64,000 nucleotides of DNA from Alnus glutinosa. Its lineage: Eukaryota; Streptophyta; Magnoliopsida; Fagales; Betulaceae. Below the pieces are notes generated by a model that had not been told where the DNA came from, did no database searches, and saw only the letters and a program-made list of their open reading frames with translations. The position numbers were made by a program, and so were the translations under genes. Shown piece by piece: positions 23,024 to 35,408 of this stretch. Location: NCBI RefSeq assembly GCF_958979055.1, contig NC_084888.1, positions 33,074,804 to 33,138,803 of the forward strand, in the 5' to 3' direction. Position 1 is the stretch's first letter; the number at the start of each line of letters is the position of its first letter.

Positions 23024-24724
23024 CTTTTCAGAAAGAGATATTTCAGAGAGAAAGAGAAAGAGAGAGAATTGTGAGTGAGAAAGCAAGAAGAGGAGAAGCT
23101 TTGCTTTTACATATACCAGAACAGCGAAGAATATATATAGAGGGAGACTGGAGTGAAGCCCGGGAAGTTACAACAGTAGTCGTGTCATCCTATGGTAATG
23201 GATACCGTAAGATGACGTCATCAGCTTGAAATCCCTTTTTGCATCATCTTTTTTATTTATTATATTTTTCTAATATTGAAACAAAAAAAAAAAAAACTTA
23301 TTAATTATTTCTTCAAAACAAGAATTAAGCAAGAGTAAATATAAACAATATTTTTCTGTTTAATGGTGAATTTTCTCCCTTAACAAGTATGACTAAACCG
23401 TAGAGTTAGGTTGAAACCATATTAAATTATTAAGTAAAGTTATTTAGTAAATTTTTATATGATTATTGTGCAATTTGTATGACGTCGCAATAAAATTATC
23501 CTTTAATTTATTTTTTTTATAAGTACGGGTGATTTTTACTATTTTATTATTAAATTGTATAGCAGTCATATAATAATTTATTAAGAGTAATACTATACAT
23601 TAATTACCGGACTATCCCATTATCTCCATCCCCTCCTCAAAGCTGATACGATGTGGTCTTCTATATTATTTGGTGCATGAGAATTATTTTTTGGCTGTGG
23701 GTTTACGCCGCATCGACTTTGGGTGATGAATATGATTATTCATCTGCTAAATAATATTTTTCTAAATTATGATTTACAGTTTGCTGGATAAAAAAAAAAA
23801 AAAAAATTGACTATTCAGTTAATAATTTAGGACTGTATTGACTTAAAACAGAAGTATCCTAGACACGTCACTCGTGTATACGAAAAATCACTGATATGAT
23901 CAGACCAATCTTTTCTCCAACAATACGTTAAAAATGATTAAGATGGAATGACCCACTCGACTGCAACTCTGCAAGGATGAGCTGACATGCATGCTCGTTT
24001 GATTGTACTTAATTAAGAATCAATTAATATTATATGACTTCTTCTTCTTTCTTTTTTTTTTTTTCTTTTTTCTGAGCAATTAATATTAATATTCAAGTAA
24101 TTTCCATCCCTAATGAAGTCTATAAATTCTTCTAGTGTGTTTTTTGGTTGGGGGTATGTACACAGACTTCTATCGTTGAAATGAAAAACTTGAGCGACTG
24201 CAGTCGCCTTCATTGAACATTAAGCCCTTCAAGAAGTAAGTGTAGGGGCAACGAACGAACTAGTTTAATATATATAGGCGTGACAATTCAAGTTAGTGCC
24301 GTGTTGTGTCGAGTTATAAGTATTTAATTATATAGATTAATCTTAATCCAATCAATTTACTTAAACATATCAAACTTTTTAATTTTGACACAACTTATTG
24401 ATTAGATTGACTTGAATATGACTTATTTGAACCCGTTTGGTTTAATATAAGTGAGTTAAATTGATCATTTTTGGTATGTCCTCTTTAGCACAATTTCATA
24501 TTTTATATGCATAAATTAGAACAATTTACAACCAGGACTCTGGATAGTCAATTTAATAATCGATATCAAATTATCTATAGCTATAATCAACAACAATAAC
24601 CCAACTTATCACCGCCATACCTAATCAAAATAATATTACAGTCCAATAAAGTTCATTCACATTAACAACCACATACCAAAAAAGAAAATAATATTACATT
24701 CTAACAAAATAACATTGAAGCATC
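23024..24724. other. Upstream region of the LBD gene, no further gene seen
   Basis: It should contain the promoter and 5' UTR of the minus-strand LBD gene (AG-rich, GAGAGAAAGAG repeats at 23044-23068). The remainder is A/T-rich with A and T runs at 23281-23296, 23790-23806 and 24051-24070. I find no supported gene or mobile element. Confidence 0.45.
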
Positions 24725-24739
24725 AACATTAATTATTAA

Positions 24740-25613
24740 ATAAAGGAAGATCATGATCTAGAAAAAAACTGTCCCCAGAGAGAGAGAGAGAAAGAGAGAA
24801 TAGAAAAAGAAAAAGAAATCAATATTGCCTCAGAGAGAAAAAAAACTGCCTCGTGTTTGAGGAGGAGGAAAGCACGTACAAGGTTTCCCTCCTCCCATGG
24901 TGTTTTAGGTACTTGCTTTTAGATTCCGATAAGGGGTTTTTCTCTTTTAGGGCGACATCGTCACCTTAGAGGTTTTTGTTGTGGTTTTTCCCTGTTCTGG
25001 GATTAAAAAGTAATTTTCTATTTTTGTTGTGGTTTCTCTCGTCCTTTTTTGGGATTGTGAAGTAGATTTCTGTTTTTGTTGTGATTTTTCTCCTTTAGAG
25101 TTTCTTTTTACATTTACAGTTCATATTGTAGGTAAGATTGTCATAAAGTCCACCCTGATCCGGGAATGGAAACCAATATGGGATAAATGCAAATTGGTTT
25201 TGTTCTAGTGTGGTGTAATCCCAAGGTTTGTCTAGGGGGTATTCCTACTTTGGCGGCATGGAGCAACGACGGCCGGCTGGTCAAGCCCATGACGGCAGGC
25301 AGAGAAAACAGCAGTAGTTATGTGGCAAAGGAAATTGTTCTAACTTCCTTAGGAAGATCAGGCGTATGTAAGTGCAGAAGATGTGGTAATACATGCTCAG
25401 TTCCTTCCCGAGTTGTTAGGACAAACGGTTATTGTAAACTTCCAGCATGAAGAATGTTATGGAGAAATTTTGGTGTATGACTAGTTTTGTTTCCCGACGT
25501 GTTTCTAGGAAATTATATCCTAAAAGTCTTGGACTCTGTTTTTAGTAGAGCATTTTGCTTCATTGGTTTTATGAATGAAATCAGATCTATTATTATTATT
25601 TTTTTTAAAAAAA
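24740..25613 (+). mobile_element. Non-coding retroposon with 15-bp target-site duplication
   Basis: The direct repeat AACATTAATTATTAA flanks the segment exactly (24725-24739 and 25614-25628). The right end runs into T-rich then A-rich sequence, as expected for an LTR-less retrotransposed copy in plus orientation. The interior starts with AG-rich sequence and has T-rich repeats (TTTTGTTGTGGTTT). No open frame has family resemblance; the longest (25187-25450) ends in a short Cys-rich stretch. It could be a non-autonomous LINE-dependent element or a processed copy of a non-coding transcript. Confidence 0.75.
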
Positions 25614-25628
25614 AACATTAATTATTAA

Positions 25629-26683
25629 TATAATGAGAATTAAGTAGATAAAGTTTAAATGTAATTTAAAGTTGTACGGATTATGCTGGTTAATTGCGGG
25701 TTAAGCAAAGTCATTCAGTTTGACCCGAATCTTATTACACTATACGTCGACTGATCTGCTAATTTTGTATTGTATTCGTATCGAATTTGCAAATTAAGTC
25801 AAAAAAAAAAAAAAAAAATCTATCCGTCCTACTTTAACATGATCACCAACAGGTTGATTCTAGAAGCTTTGTGAAAATAAGGTTGTAGAATATATATTCC
25901 CCAAGATTTGCTATCGTTCGTATAATTGTAAAGAAACCGCAGCAATATTTGATTAAGGTTCCCTCTTTCCCCGCGACTAAGTGAGTGGATTTCTGAATTG
26001 TTGGTTGGGTGGCTTTCTTTCATTTCGTAACCATTCAAAAATAAGTAGGTAATTGTCGTAACTTACTCTACTGTACCATTTGTCAAATGATCTACATCCT
26101 ACGACTACGAGGTTCTGCTTATGCAATCACAGTTAAGTTCTTGTTCCGTCCGCCACTTTTCCTTGTTTTAACTTCAAAATTCCATCTTAAAAAAAAAAAA
26201 AAACAGAGCTTTTAAAAGAAAAATGAAAATTATGGATAATGTGAAAATTATTAGGTATGAGAGAGCTTGCAAAAGAAAGTAGGAATGAACACAAAGACTT
26301 GCCAAATGTGTCGTTGGGAGTACCTCTGATGCTTAAATCAGTAAATAATTGTGAGATAAGAAAAAGAGTTGAGAATAGAGTGAGTAATAAGTAGTATATT
26401 GTGGGTTACATTCTCCATGTATCTATTTGCTTATATCTTGCTGTGGAGATCTGTTCAACCGGAGCTCGTCTATCCTCATCGAAGGTCCCATACCAATGTC
26501 AACGATGCTTCTCCTCCTCCAGCAGTTTCTAGTTGGTTGCTGTTGCAAAAGACCTCAAGCAAATCAGCCTTTTGGCCTACTTTAGAAACCGCCTTATGCG
26601 GCTCATTTTTTGACTTTCAATCCAAGATACAGAGGATCAGACATTTTCTTAACCTTTACCTAATTTATTGTACTTATTTTAAA

Positions 26684-26723
<40 letters not shown>

Positions 26724-27952
26724 TTTGTTGTTAATGAGCCCACCTCCTATTATTTTTTGCTTTCTTATAACCCTTTCTCCATATTAAATTTTTGTTAAAA
26801 AAAGAAAATCGCTTATCAAGATGATCAGTTTATACTAGGAGAAATGCTAGGTCTAAAAATTTGATTTTCAAACGATGTGTCAGTTTCACCATTCTATAAC
26901 ACATTTTGGAAACCAATTTTTTTTTTTTTCATTATATATAAAATTGCTTAAAAAACATGCATAACTCATTTTTTTGTTGTGATTTGGCCACCCTCCACTA
27001 GTCCACTTCTTACCTTGAAGGAATCGGATGAGGGAGATAGGGAACATGTGCCCTAATATCATGGGTAGGTGGAGAACCCTATCTTGTTACAAAAGAATGC
27101 CACCTGGCCAATATAATCATCCGAAAGAACTCATCGGATGCCGACCCGCCACCGGTATTACGATTATTGTTGTTGTATGCTATCGCCGCCACATTTCTTT
27201 CCAAGTTCAGAGGATCAGAGAGAGCCGTGGATCGATGCCACCTCAATTGAGACAGCCCGTCCGGAAATCAACCAATTTTAACTAATTTATGAAATGTGGC
27301 AAATTAATGACAATGACTGGGCCTGTTTAGTGGGGCACCGGTTCGGTGAGAGCCCGATGGATTCGGATAGGCTCGTGGGAGGCATGAATAGGATGAGAGG
27401 CTTCCATTGTAAAAAGTCCCAAACAACGTGACATTTAAAAGAGACCTGTACGTTATTTCTACGCCCAATTTGCCTTTCTTTCCTCGGGTTGGAAAATTCT
27501 GCTCTTTTGAACATGGTTTGCGGTGGAAGTTGGAAGTAGTTGGACTTTTTTTTTTTTTTTTTTTTCCTTTTTTCCCATTTTTTTTTTCTTTATATATATA
27601 TAATAAAATAAAAATACAAAAGTATTTCTTCCAAGAACGGGTCAAATTCTTTTCCAGCATGTTTACGACTGTCATATAACTGTAATGGCGTGATAGTAAA
27701 AATCACCTCTTCATTTTTTTGTTACAAGTATTGCTCCAGAAATTGATTTTCACTGTTACATTATTAAGCTGTATGACAGTCATATACCAATTTATTAAAT
27801 AGCATTATTCATTGAGATACGCAAATGAAAACGAATATGTTATAATTTGTTCTAGTCCTTGGGGTTTGTTCGCTTCCCGAGGCTCAAATTCGATCGAATC
27901 AATTATTAACATTTAATAAACAAATCGGTAAATAGACGGATAGACATGGACA
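25629..27952. other. Intergenic DNA, mostly unassigned
   Basis: The open frames at 26399-26734 and 27028-27285 lack family resemblance. A T run of about 40 bases lies at 26681-26721 and another at 27548-27566. The string CAGAGGATCAG occurs at about 26631 and 27215, which may indicate two related retroposed pieces, but I cannot define ends. No gene is supported. Confidence 0.35.
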
Positions 27953-28130
27953 GAAATTTCTTACAAATCGATTTGTAGAAAATCTCTTACAATTCACGTA
28001 TAAGAGTGACATGTGTCCCTTCACACATGTTATTTTAATAACATGTAATTCTCATATGCTTAAAGAACACATGTCACTCTTATACATAAATTGTAAAAAA
28101 AAATTTACAAACAGATTTGTAAGATATTTC
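27953..28130. mobile_element. MITE with about 55-bp inverted repeats
   Basis: The left arm (GAAATTTCTTACAAATCGAT, then TATAAGAGTGACATGTG) is mirrored by the right arm (CACATGTCACTCTTATA, then ACAGATTTGTAAGATATTTC). Confidence 0.75.
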
Positions 28131-28291
28131 AATTCATATTTCAATTATATTACTGTTCGGGGAAGAGGGTTCAATGTATCGTGCATGTATGCCACTTGGT
28201 ATTTGGGCCAACGGACCCTCAGCTGGGGGCCCACAGGGCCTTTTGATGTTTTTAGTACTTTAATTAATGTTAAAATTTGGAAAGAATATAA

Positions 28292-28322
<31 letters not shown>

Positions 28323-28994
28323 GAATAAAGGAGAAGAAGAAGAAGAAGAAAAGGTTGATCGATATATGTCATAAAAAGTCAAGCTACGTACAAATGCTCA
28401 AACCTCGTTTGCGTGTGGACCTCAACAGTTGAAAGAAATTGAATCATTAAGCAAGGAAAAAAGGTTACGTCCACTGGGGCCACTTCTTTACTCCTAAACA
28501 CCGTTTTTTAAGATGGGATTAGTGTGATATAAATCTTCTGAAAAGTGACAACTGACAGCATTTTGCACTAAAGAAAATACTAATATACTATTAATCAAGG
28601 GTCTCTATCTATATATATATATATATATGTAAAATAAAAATAAAAATAAAAATAAAAAAATAAAAAATAAAAAAAACTTTACTGATCGGTCCGTTAAATT
28701 TTTATATATGAGTGCCAATTTTTATTCCTACTTGGATAAAAAAAAGTCAAAATAAATGGCATATTCTAAGGAAATGGACCATCAAAAGTCAAACGAATAG
28801 TACAAGTATGTCGTGAATGGAAAATATTATATAGAAAATGAACCCCAACACTTATCTACCTTAATACTTTTAGCATAGGAGTATGCTTCAGCCTTAGCAA
28901 ATAAACAACCCTATGGTGATAACAAGCTAACAACACAAACATTTTCCTGCTTCGTTACAATAAACTACTGAAAAGGAAAATAGTATCGGTGGAA

Positions 28995-29172
28995 AGAGAA
29001 ATGCTAAATACACTTCCAAGATAATGCTTATTTGTAAGTGTAAATTTTTAGACGTGACAGTGAAAATTACCATTGAATTTAAAATTTAATAGTGATACAT
29101 CCAAAATTCAATGGTAATTTTCACTATTATGTCATAGTGTTTGCAATTGAGAGTGCATGTATCATTTTTCTT
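28995..29172. mobile_element. MITE-like foldback element
   Basis: Ends AAGAGAAATGCTAAATACAC and GTGCATGTATCATTTTTCTT are imperfect inverted repeats. The inner arms (AGTGAAAATTACCATTGAAT and the inverse ATTCAATGGTAATTTTCACT) pair well. Confidence 0.65.
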
Positions 29173-29972
29173 GGTGAAAAATTTAGTAACAAGGAGTAAG
29201 TAAATCATGTTTAATTGTACAAGTATATTGTTTGAGGAAGATCCTGATTGGGATTCCTTAGAATTCTCATTCTTAATTATGTAAAATTCGGATAAGAAAT
29301 GAGAGGAGAATTGCTGCAAGAGAATGGTTGGAGGTGTCCGAACAAGTCTTCAAGTAATTTGGAGTGCAGAAGAACCCACGTGTTTGGACACCTTGGGCCC
29401 CAAAAGCCCCCTCTCATTTCCTGCCCAATTTTCTTGAAATTTGGGTAAAAAAAAAAAAATCAAAGTAATAAAGATCCAAAAAATTCTAGACGTTCTTTTC
29501 TCTCTATCTATTTTGACATTCTAGACGTTTTTTTAAGACTATAAATTCAAATTGTTTCTAATAATGCCACCCTAGAAATTAGAAATACAAAGAAAATGAG
29601 CTCTCAAATTTCAGCCCTTAGTAGTCATTGTTGATAGTTGAAAGGTCATGGGCAATATATATATATATTCTCTCAATTCTACGCAAAAGAGGATTTTAGT
29701 ACATAAAAGTACTAGAAATTTTGCATGATCCAGCTATTAAATGGGTGTTTCAACATCACATGTAGCCATTGCTAATGACTTTGATGGGAAATTATAGATG
29801 ACAAGCCATTCAAGTCCATATTTTGTTTTGGACATTCTTCCATTAATCAATAAAGTTGAACAAGATTGCACACCCAAAGTGATTTGCACACCATCCATCG
29901 GATCGCTATGACCACGTGGCACTTTGCAGACTGGCCTCCACAACCACGGTCCACGCGTCATTGCTTAGTTGG

Positions 29973-30003
<31 letters not shown>

Positions 30004-31012
30004 TTTCCCACGCGGTTTCTTTCTTCTTTTCTACTCTAATTTCAAAGGTGACTTTTTTTTTCCTTTTTTAATAAAAAGGGAGATGTAAATGGGAGGCAAC
30101 TGTTAATGGGGATACTTCCAATGACTCCTGCAAATATGGATTTGATAAAATTAATCAACTAACAAAACTATTTTAATTTGCAGAAATTATTCTAGAAAGA
30201 CTAAGGCTTGCATTCCATGCCACATAAGACAGCAAGTCGGGAGTGACACTGATACAAATTTTGAGTAAAACTTACCTTTAAAAATTAGCTTGCAATGGGA
30301 GGGTACCCGAGAGATTATATACACGTGGTTAAGATTAGGCTTAACATATGTAAAACACACAGATCGTAACAGACACATTAGTAATTGAAGACGCGTTAAT
30401 TTAAGTATTCCGTGCGCACAGAATTTATAATTTTGGTTAAATTTACTTCCTATTTACGAATTCTATTATTGTGTAGATGTCTGCTTCATACAATGCCCTT
30501 TTTGTTTTTTTTCAAGTCGCTTGGTATGTATGTCAATCAAATGTAAGGTTGGATGCCACTTCTCCTACCCCAACTCAAAGGATCCTTTTGGAAAGCCATT
30601 ATCCCCTTCATGGTTTCATACTGCTAGAGATTTAGGTCCTCGTGGGCTGCAGAAAACCAAGGAAAACTCTTATTCAAACACCCTTTTGGTTGAAAATTGA
30701 TAAAGAGTGAACGTGTTGAAAATTGATAAAGTGAATGTTGGAATATTTTAAGTAAATTTATTTATTTATTTATTTATTATTTATTTTTTTTTTTATTTTT
30801 TAAAGTGACTAATATAAGAAGTCACTTAAAACACGTTATATTCATCAGTATAAAATAACTGTAAAAAGTTAATATCAAGAATATCATTACTCTTTAATAA
30901 AAAGAACAATACATACCCCCCATGACACTTTGCCTTACCAATAAAGGCAATCTAGTTTGAGCTGGAGGACCAAATAAATTGGATCTTCTTGCTGCTAATG
31001 TGACATGGTTTA
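29173..31012. other. Intergenic DNA without a supported gene
   Basis: A/T-rich, with a T run at 29977-29999 and TTTA repeats at about 30761-30800. The open frame 29737-29961 (minus) has no recognised motif. I see nothing I can assign. Confidence 0.4.
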
Positions 31013-31193
31013 AGTAATGCTAGAAGTCATTCTTTTGTCACTCTTGTGTCATTTCAAAAGTGATGTGACTTTTAAAATCACCATTGAACTTGTAATTATT
31101 CATTATTGAATTTTTATAAAGTGGTGATTTTAAAAGTTACATCATTTTTTAAGTGATATAAAAGTGACAAAATAATAACTTCTAGAATTACTC
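31013..31193. mobile_element. MITE with about 70-bp inverted repeats
   Basis: Left arm AGTAATGCTAGAAGTCATTC, TTTGTCACTCTTGTGTCA and ACTTTTAAAATCACC is mirrored by GGTGATTTTAAAAGTTACAT, then AAGTGACAAAATAATAACTT and CTAGAATTACT. The start resembles the MITE at 52865-53018 (AGTAATGCTA). Confidence 0.8.
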
Positions 31194-32066
31194 GACATGA
31201 CCTACCTAAAATGAAGAGAGAGAAATTTAGAATTAAGGAACATTATTGTCATTAGAATAAATTTTGGTCTTCAATAAATCTTAAATTGCTCAGAAGGTCC
31301 ATGCACTAGGAAGTTACCTTATCATTACGATTTATATATATATAATTAAAAAAGAAAAAGAAAAAGAAAAGAAAAAAAAAAAAAAAAAAAGGGTGTTACA
31401 TCATCATTATGAATAAAAAGGAAAAGAAAAGGTCTGTAATAATGGTAGAGCATATTGGAGACAGGGATATATAGTTAAAACAATGGAAATCTTTCTAGGA
31501 AAAAGTTTTAAGTGGGTGATGTTGGTAACTAAAACGAGGAGGCTGGTCTCCCTACTCGATTGTCTCCTAGTTCATCACAAAAAAGCAAACTCAAAGTTTC
31601 CTACCATTGTATTCTTTCAAGGACAAAACGTACAACCCAAAGCATAGAACTTGGGGGAGGGGGGAGTAACCCTAATGGATTGAGGCAATTGCATGATGTG
31701 CAATAGTAACTCTAATATGGGTCATTCATTTTAAACGAACCGTATCTTCTTTCTTTTCTTTTTTTCTTTTTTTTTTATCAGGGTATCTCAGGATACCTAT
31801 TTGTGGACGATATCACAGGTCAACTGACCCACACACACAGTGGTAGCGTTCCATGTGCAAAGGTCTATGAACATCCCCACGCTAATCCCCGGCCCAAACC
31901 CATGACCACTCAGAATTGGGGCGTTGAATTGCGGACTTTTCACCCGGGTGGCTTCATCACCATTACTGGAGGTTGTCAACTGCCCTTTTGATTGGTTGCT
32001 TTGAAATGGCCAAACTACTCCTTTTTGTAGAAGTGCATAAAGCCTCCCTTTGTTATTAACAAATAC
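31194..32066. other. Intergenic DNA with one unassigned GC-richer segment
   Basis: An A-rich tract lies at 31350-31390. The segment 31780-31990 is GC-richer, with phrases such as CCCAAACCCATGACCACTCA and GGGTGGCTTCATCACCA, reminiscent of short interspersed repeats in other rosids. I cannot confirm it. No gene. Confidence 0.3.
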
Positions 32067-32373
32067 CTAGAGAAGCGTTTCATCGCGACTGAGGAACATG
32101 TGGTGGTCACAATAAGCAGTGGCAATTCTATCTTTCATTCTAACCGTGGTCTCCATGCCCGCGATCATGACTTCTTGGTTGTTATAGAGGTGACAAAACC
32201 TGTGGATTAGCTTAGCTTTGTAGAGCGAGTCCTTGGCTATCTCCATGCGCCACATCGTTGCAATGTTGTGGAAGAAGGAGAGGAGCTCCTTAGGTTGGTG
32301 TCACAGAGTGTGATGGCAGGTTGGACTGGTGCGCAGTGAATGGCACATAGATCTTAATGGTGAGGGTTATGGT
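32067..32373 (-). pseudogene. Pyruvate dehydrogenase E1 alpha fragment
   Basis: Read on the minus strand, the sequence gives a decayed piece of the mitochondrial PDH E1-alpha subunit: VPFTAHQSN near 32340, a stop (CCAACCTAAGGAG) near 32298, then [50 protein letters not shown] and IATAYCDHHMFLSRDETLL before another stop. The intact protein reads [21 protein letters not shown] and TAYRDHCTFLGRGGTL at the matching places. Conserved residues are changed and the rest of the gene is absent, so it cannot act. The region to about 32620 may be its 5' extension, but this is uncertain. Confidence 0.8.
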
Positions 32374-32839
32374 GCCATTAATGGTAGTTGAGAGATACAG
32401 TGTAGGATAAGGCGGTAGAGAGGAGTTTTAGGAGAGTGGCGATGGTGGGGGAATCTGGTAGTGACGATGCGACAATGATTGCAACGGTGAGGCTGGTAAG
32501 AGTGGTGGCGGCTACTGAAAAGAGAAAAAAGTTTGAAGTTTTTAATGATATGTTAGAATCTGAACAATTCATTTGAAACAAGCGGTCCAAATTAGAGCTA
32601 CTGCACAACATGAGTCATTGAATATCACTTTCTATGTTAATCCAACGCTTACGCTCTTTATTGGTCATGATCATTGATTGTGCTTTAAAGTCTTTAGCAG
32701 TACACGGGTTAGAACAATATTCATCGAAGGCATGAAGATTTGTTGAGTTTCTCACACAAGTCTTGTAAAGTGTAAAACAACCCCTTTAAGAATTATACAG
32801 GCTATGACCGAGAAAAACATCACTCATCTTTACTATTTT

Positions 32840-33433
32840 TGTGACGTCTCACATTGCCTGGGAATGAGGATGTGCTTATATGTATAAATGCACCCTATAT
32901 GACACAACGCGTTTTAAAGCCGTGATGGCCATGAACCAGATCAGAACTCCGCAGTTAAGCGTGCTGCTGCGAGAGCAATCCCAGGATGGGTGACTTCCTG
33001 GGAAGTTCTGTTTGGGGAGCCAAAAGCGGACAATATTGTGTCATTGGGGGTGGATCGTTACAAATGGTATCTGAGCCATTGCCTAGCCTGAAATGGTGGG
33101 AGCGTGCACAAGCCTAAGAGGGTTGCCGACGGGCACTCGCTGGGATGCCAAGAATGGGGTGATCCCATGAGAGTCGCCAGCGAGGACGCTGGGTCCCAAG
33201 GGGGGGGTGATTGTGACGTCCCACATCGCCTGGGAATGAGGATGTGCTTATATGTATAAATGCACCCTATATGACACAACGCGTTTTAAAGCCGTGATGG
33301 CCATGAACCGATCAGAACTCCGCAGTTAAGCGTTCTGCTGCGAGAGCAATCCCAGGATGGGTGACCTCCTGGGAAATTCTGTTTGGAGAGCCAAAAGCGG
33401 ACAATATTGTGTCATTGGGGGTGGATCGTTACA
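32840..33433 (+). mobile_element. Cassandra-type TRIM retrotransposon, complete with both LTRs
   Basis: LTR1 is 32840-33062 (223 bp) and LTR2 is 33212-33433 (222 bp). Both start TGTGACGT and end GTTACA. They differ at six bases and one indel, about 2.7 percent. The 5-bp duplication ATTTT flanks the element (32835-32839 and 33434-33438). A primer-binding site TGGTATCTGAGCC starts at 33065, one mismatch from the initiator-methionine tRNA complement. A purine tract (AAGGGGGGGGTGAT) ends at 33211. The 149-bp interior has no coding frame, so enzymes must come from elsewhere. Each LTR contains 5S rRNA-derived sequence, the hallmark of Cassandra. Confidence 0.96.
32917..33018 (+). other. 5S rRNA-like domain in the left Cassandra LTR
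   Basis: ATCAGAACTCCGCAGTTAAG followed by CGAGAGCAATCCCAGGATGG and GTGACTTCCTGGGAAGT covers the internal RNA polymerase III promoter boxes of plant 5S rRNA. It is part of the LTR and not a 5S gene. A second copy is in the right LTR at about 33290-33386. Confidence 0.9.
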
Positions 33434-33561
33434 ATTTTTCTTTTTTCTTCTTTGGGTGAGTAATGAACATCTTTGTAACACCTTGATTTCTTATTGGGAA
33501 GAGATGAATAGCTCATATAGAGTGAGTGGTTCATAAAGATACTCAAACATTAGCAAATTTG

Positions 33562-34541
33562 GAAGGTGAGTTTGTAGTTTCCACATAGATCTTTAAGATC
33601 TCTAATTAGAGTACACTAATATAGCTATAGCAGCTAGCTAACTATCCTCTGTTCTCTCTCCATACATATTTTCTTGTCTTCGTTTTAGCTGCTCAAGGGG
33701 AGGGAAGGACCTCATCTCTTCCCTCCTCTTTTCCTCCTCCTTTCTCTATGAATATTGTTGCTTTTGTTGGTTTTAGCCTAGAGGTTTCTCTGGCCCTTCT
33801 CACCTCTCATGAGGTTTTATTTGTCATTTCGTACGACTTATCGTACCCTACTACAAAACCTCAGGGTCTTGGTTTCTCCATTGTGTTGGTGATCGATTTC
33901 GAAGCTCTTGGATTTGGTGTCTTCAAAGTTAAATCTACATTCCTCTGTTGGTCCTAACATCCTATGTGCCAACTCCATCACTCTCTCCGACAATCCAACT
34001 TTTTTCTGCCACCAATTGCAACTTCTTCAGACATCCACGCACTGAAGCTCTCTGCCCTACCAGCCCCTATTGTTGCAGTGTTTTGGGGGTTTCTTTTGCT
34101 GCTTTTATGTTATTTGAGTTATTGTCTATTTTTATGAGAAATTCTTGTATTTTAATTTGTGTTAGTGCCTCTCTTTTCTGCAGTTCCAGATTCGGATTTT
34201 AACAATGCTTTTATTACTTTAGCCTCCTTCGGGTGGTTGTTGTTGTTCCCAAGTGAGGGTACATATAGACTTGTCTAATTTGTACTTCTTTAGCTTCTGT
34301 AACCGCCTTGTGCAGCCCCTTGAGAGGACCAAGTCATTTGTTTGACTCATTTTCTACCCTTTGTAATTATTTTAGCACTGTTTTGGTTTGTTTTGAGTCT
34401 ATTGTTGGGGACACCACATTTTTTTTGTTTATATGATCGTCCACTTCTTCTTCCTTTTGAATCAGGAGTGAAAAAGATCCTCCCCTCCCTTGTAACCTTT
34501 TTCCTTAATCAATTAGAAAAAATAAATAAAATAAAATAAAA
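33562..34541 (+). mobile_element. Non-coding A-tailed retroposon with 13-bp target-site duplication
   Basis: ATTAGCAAATTTG flanks the segment exactly (33549-33561 and 34542-34554). The right end is the tail AAAAAATAAATAAAATAAAA, so the inserted strand is plus. The 980-bp body is T/C-rich and has no frame with family resemblance. It is either a non-autonomous retroelement or a processed copy of an unknown transcript. Confidence 0.8.
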
Positions 34542-34554
34542 ATTAGCAAATTTG

Positions 34555-35239
34555 CACGTTGAATGTTATATAATAAACTAATTTATAATCAAGAAAAGAA
34601 TAGCATAATCTAGGGCCCAAGCCAATTGCATCACCCCCTTCCCCTTTTCTAGCTTTTAGGCGCAAAAGAATGAGATACAACAATACTTTTCTGTTTGCCC
34701 AAAATGAACGTTACCCCGTCGATTGAGTCTTACGACTTCACCTTAAAGGGGTGCCCACCCATCTTTTTCATTTTTAAGGAAGACAATAAAATCTTTTTCC
34801 CCCCCAGCAAAAGTGCCTCCCATGCATAAAGTCAGCCAGGTGTAATATATTCAAATCAGTAACCATTAGCAACAATATGCAAAAGTCAAAACCAACTATC
34901 CAACTTTAGAAAAAAAAAAAAAAAAAAAAAAAAAAAATTACCACCCAAAGTTCTTTCTTTTTTCCCACAAATTTAAACTTCCAAATGATCAACAAATGAA
35001 TTTGGTGATGATTGTATGCGTGGTCACCTTGATGGGTGACAATTTGTGTATGGCTATTAATTTAGGCCATGTTAAAACATGTATATAAAATTATATATGT
35101 CAACTCTAACTCGATTAATTTAATGAAACGGGTTAGACCTATCAACCATAATCTGCTAATTTTGTGTTGAATTCATATTAGATTCACAGATTGTGTTAAA
35201 AGTTGTCAACCTTACACCTCTACCTCCAAGAGGATTATT
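34555..35239. other. Intergenic DNA, no gene seen
   Basis: A/T-rich sequence with an A run at 34911-34937. Nothing further is supported. Confidence 0.4.
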
Positions 35240-35408
35240 AGGAGTACTGCCATTTTTATTACAAATTATTTACAAATTGAAGTGATAGTTCACGTGATAC
35301 TTACCACATCAATTTGTGATAAGTGTCACGTTAGTTAGTTATTATCATAGTGTCACGTGGATTGTCACGTTAATCTATAAGAAGTTATAATAAAAGTTGT
35401 AGTATCCC
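35240..35408. mobile_element. MITE, family shared with 17080-17288
   Basis: The left end (GGAGTACTGCCATTTTTATT, then ACAAATTATTTACAAATTG) is mirrored by the right end (AGTTATAATAAAAGTTGTAG, then TATCCC). The interior shares CACGTG-containing blocks with the copy at 17080-17288. Confidence 0.75.

Noticed and set aside
26399..27285. Small genes in the 26-27 kb interval
   Set aside because: The frames end in homopolymer runs or lack any motif, and no splice structure supports them.
32917..33386. Two 5S rRNA genes
   Set aside because: Each 5S-like block is inside a Cassandra LTR, is diverged from plant 5S at the ends, and does not form a standard 5S tandem unit.
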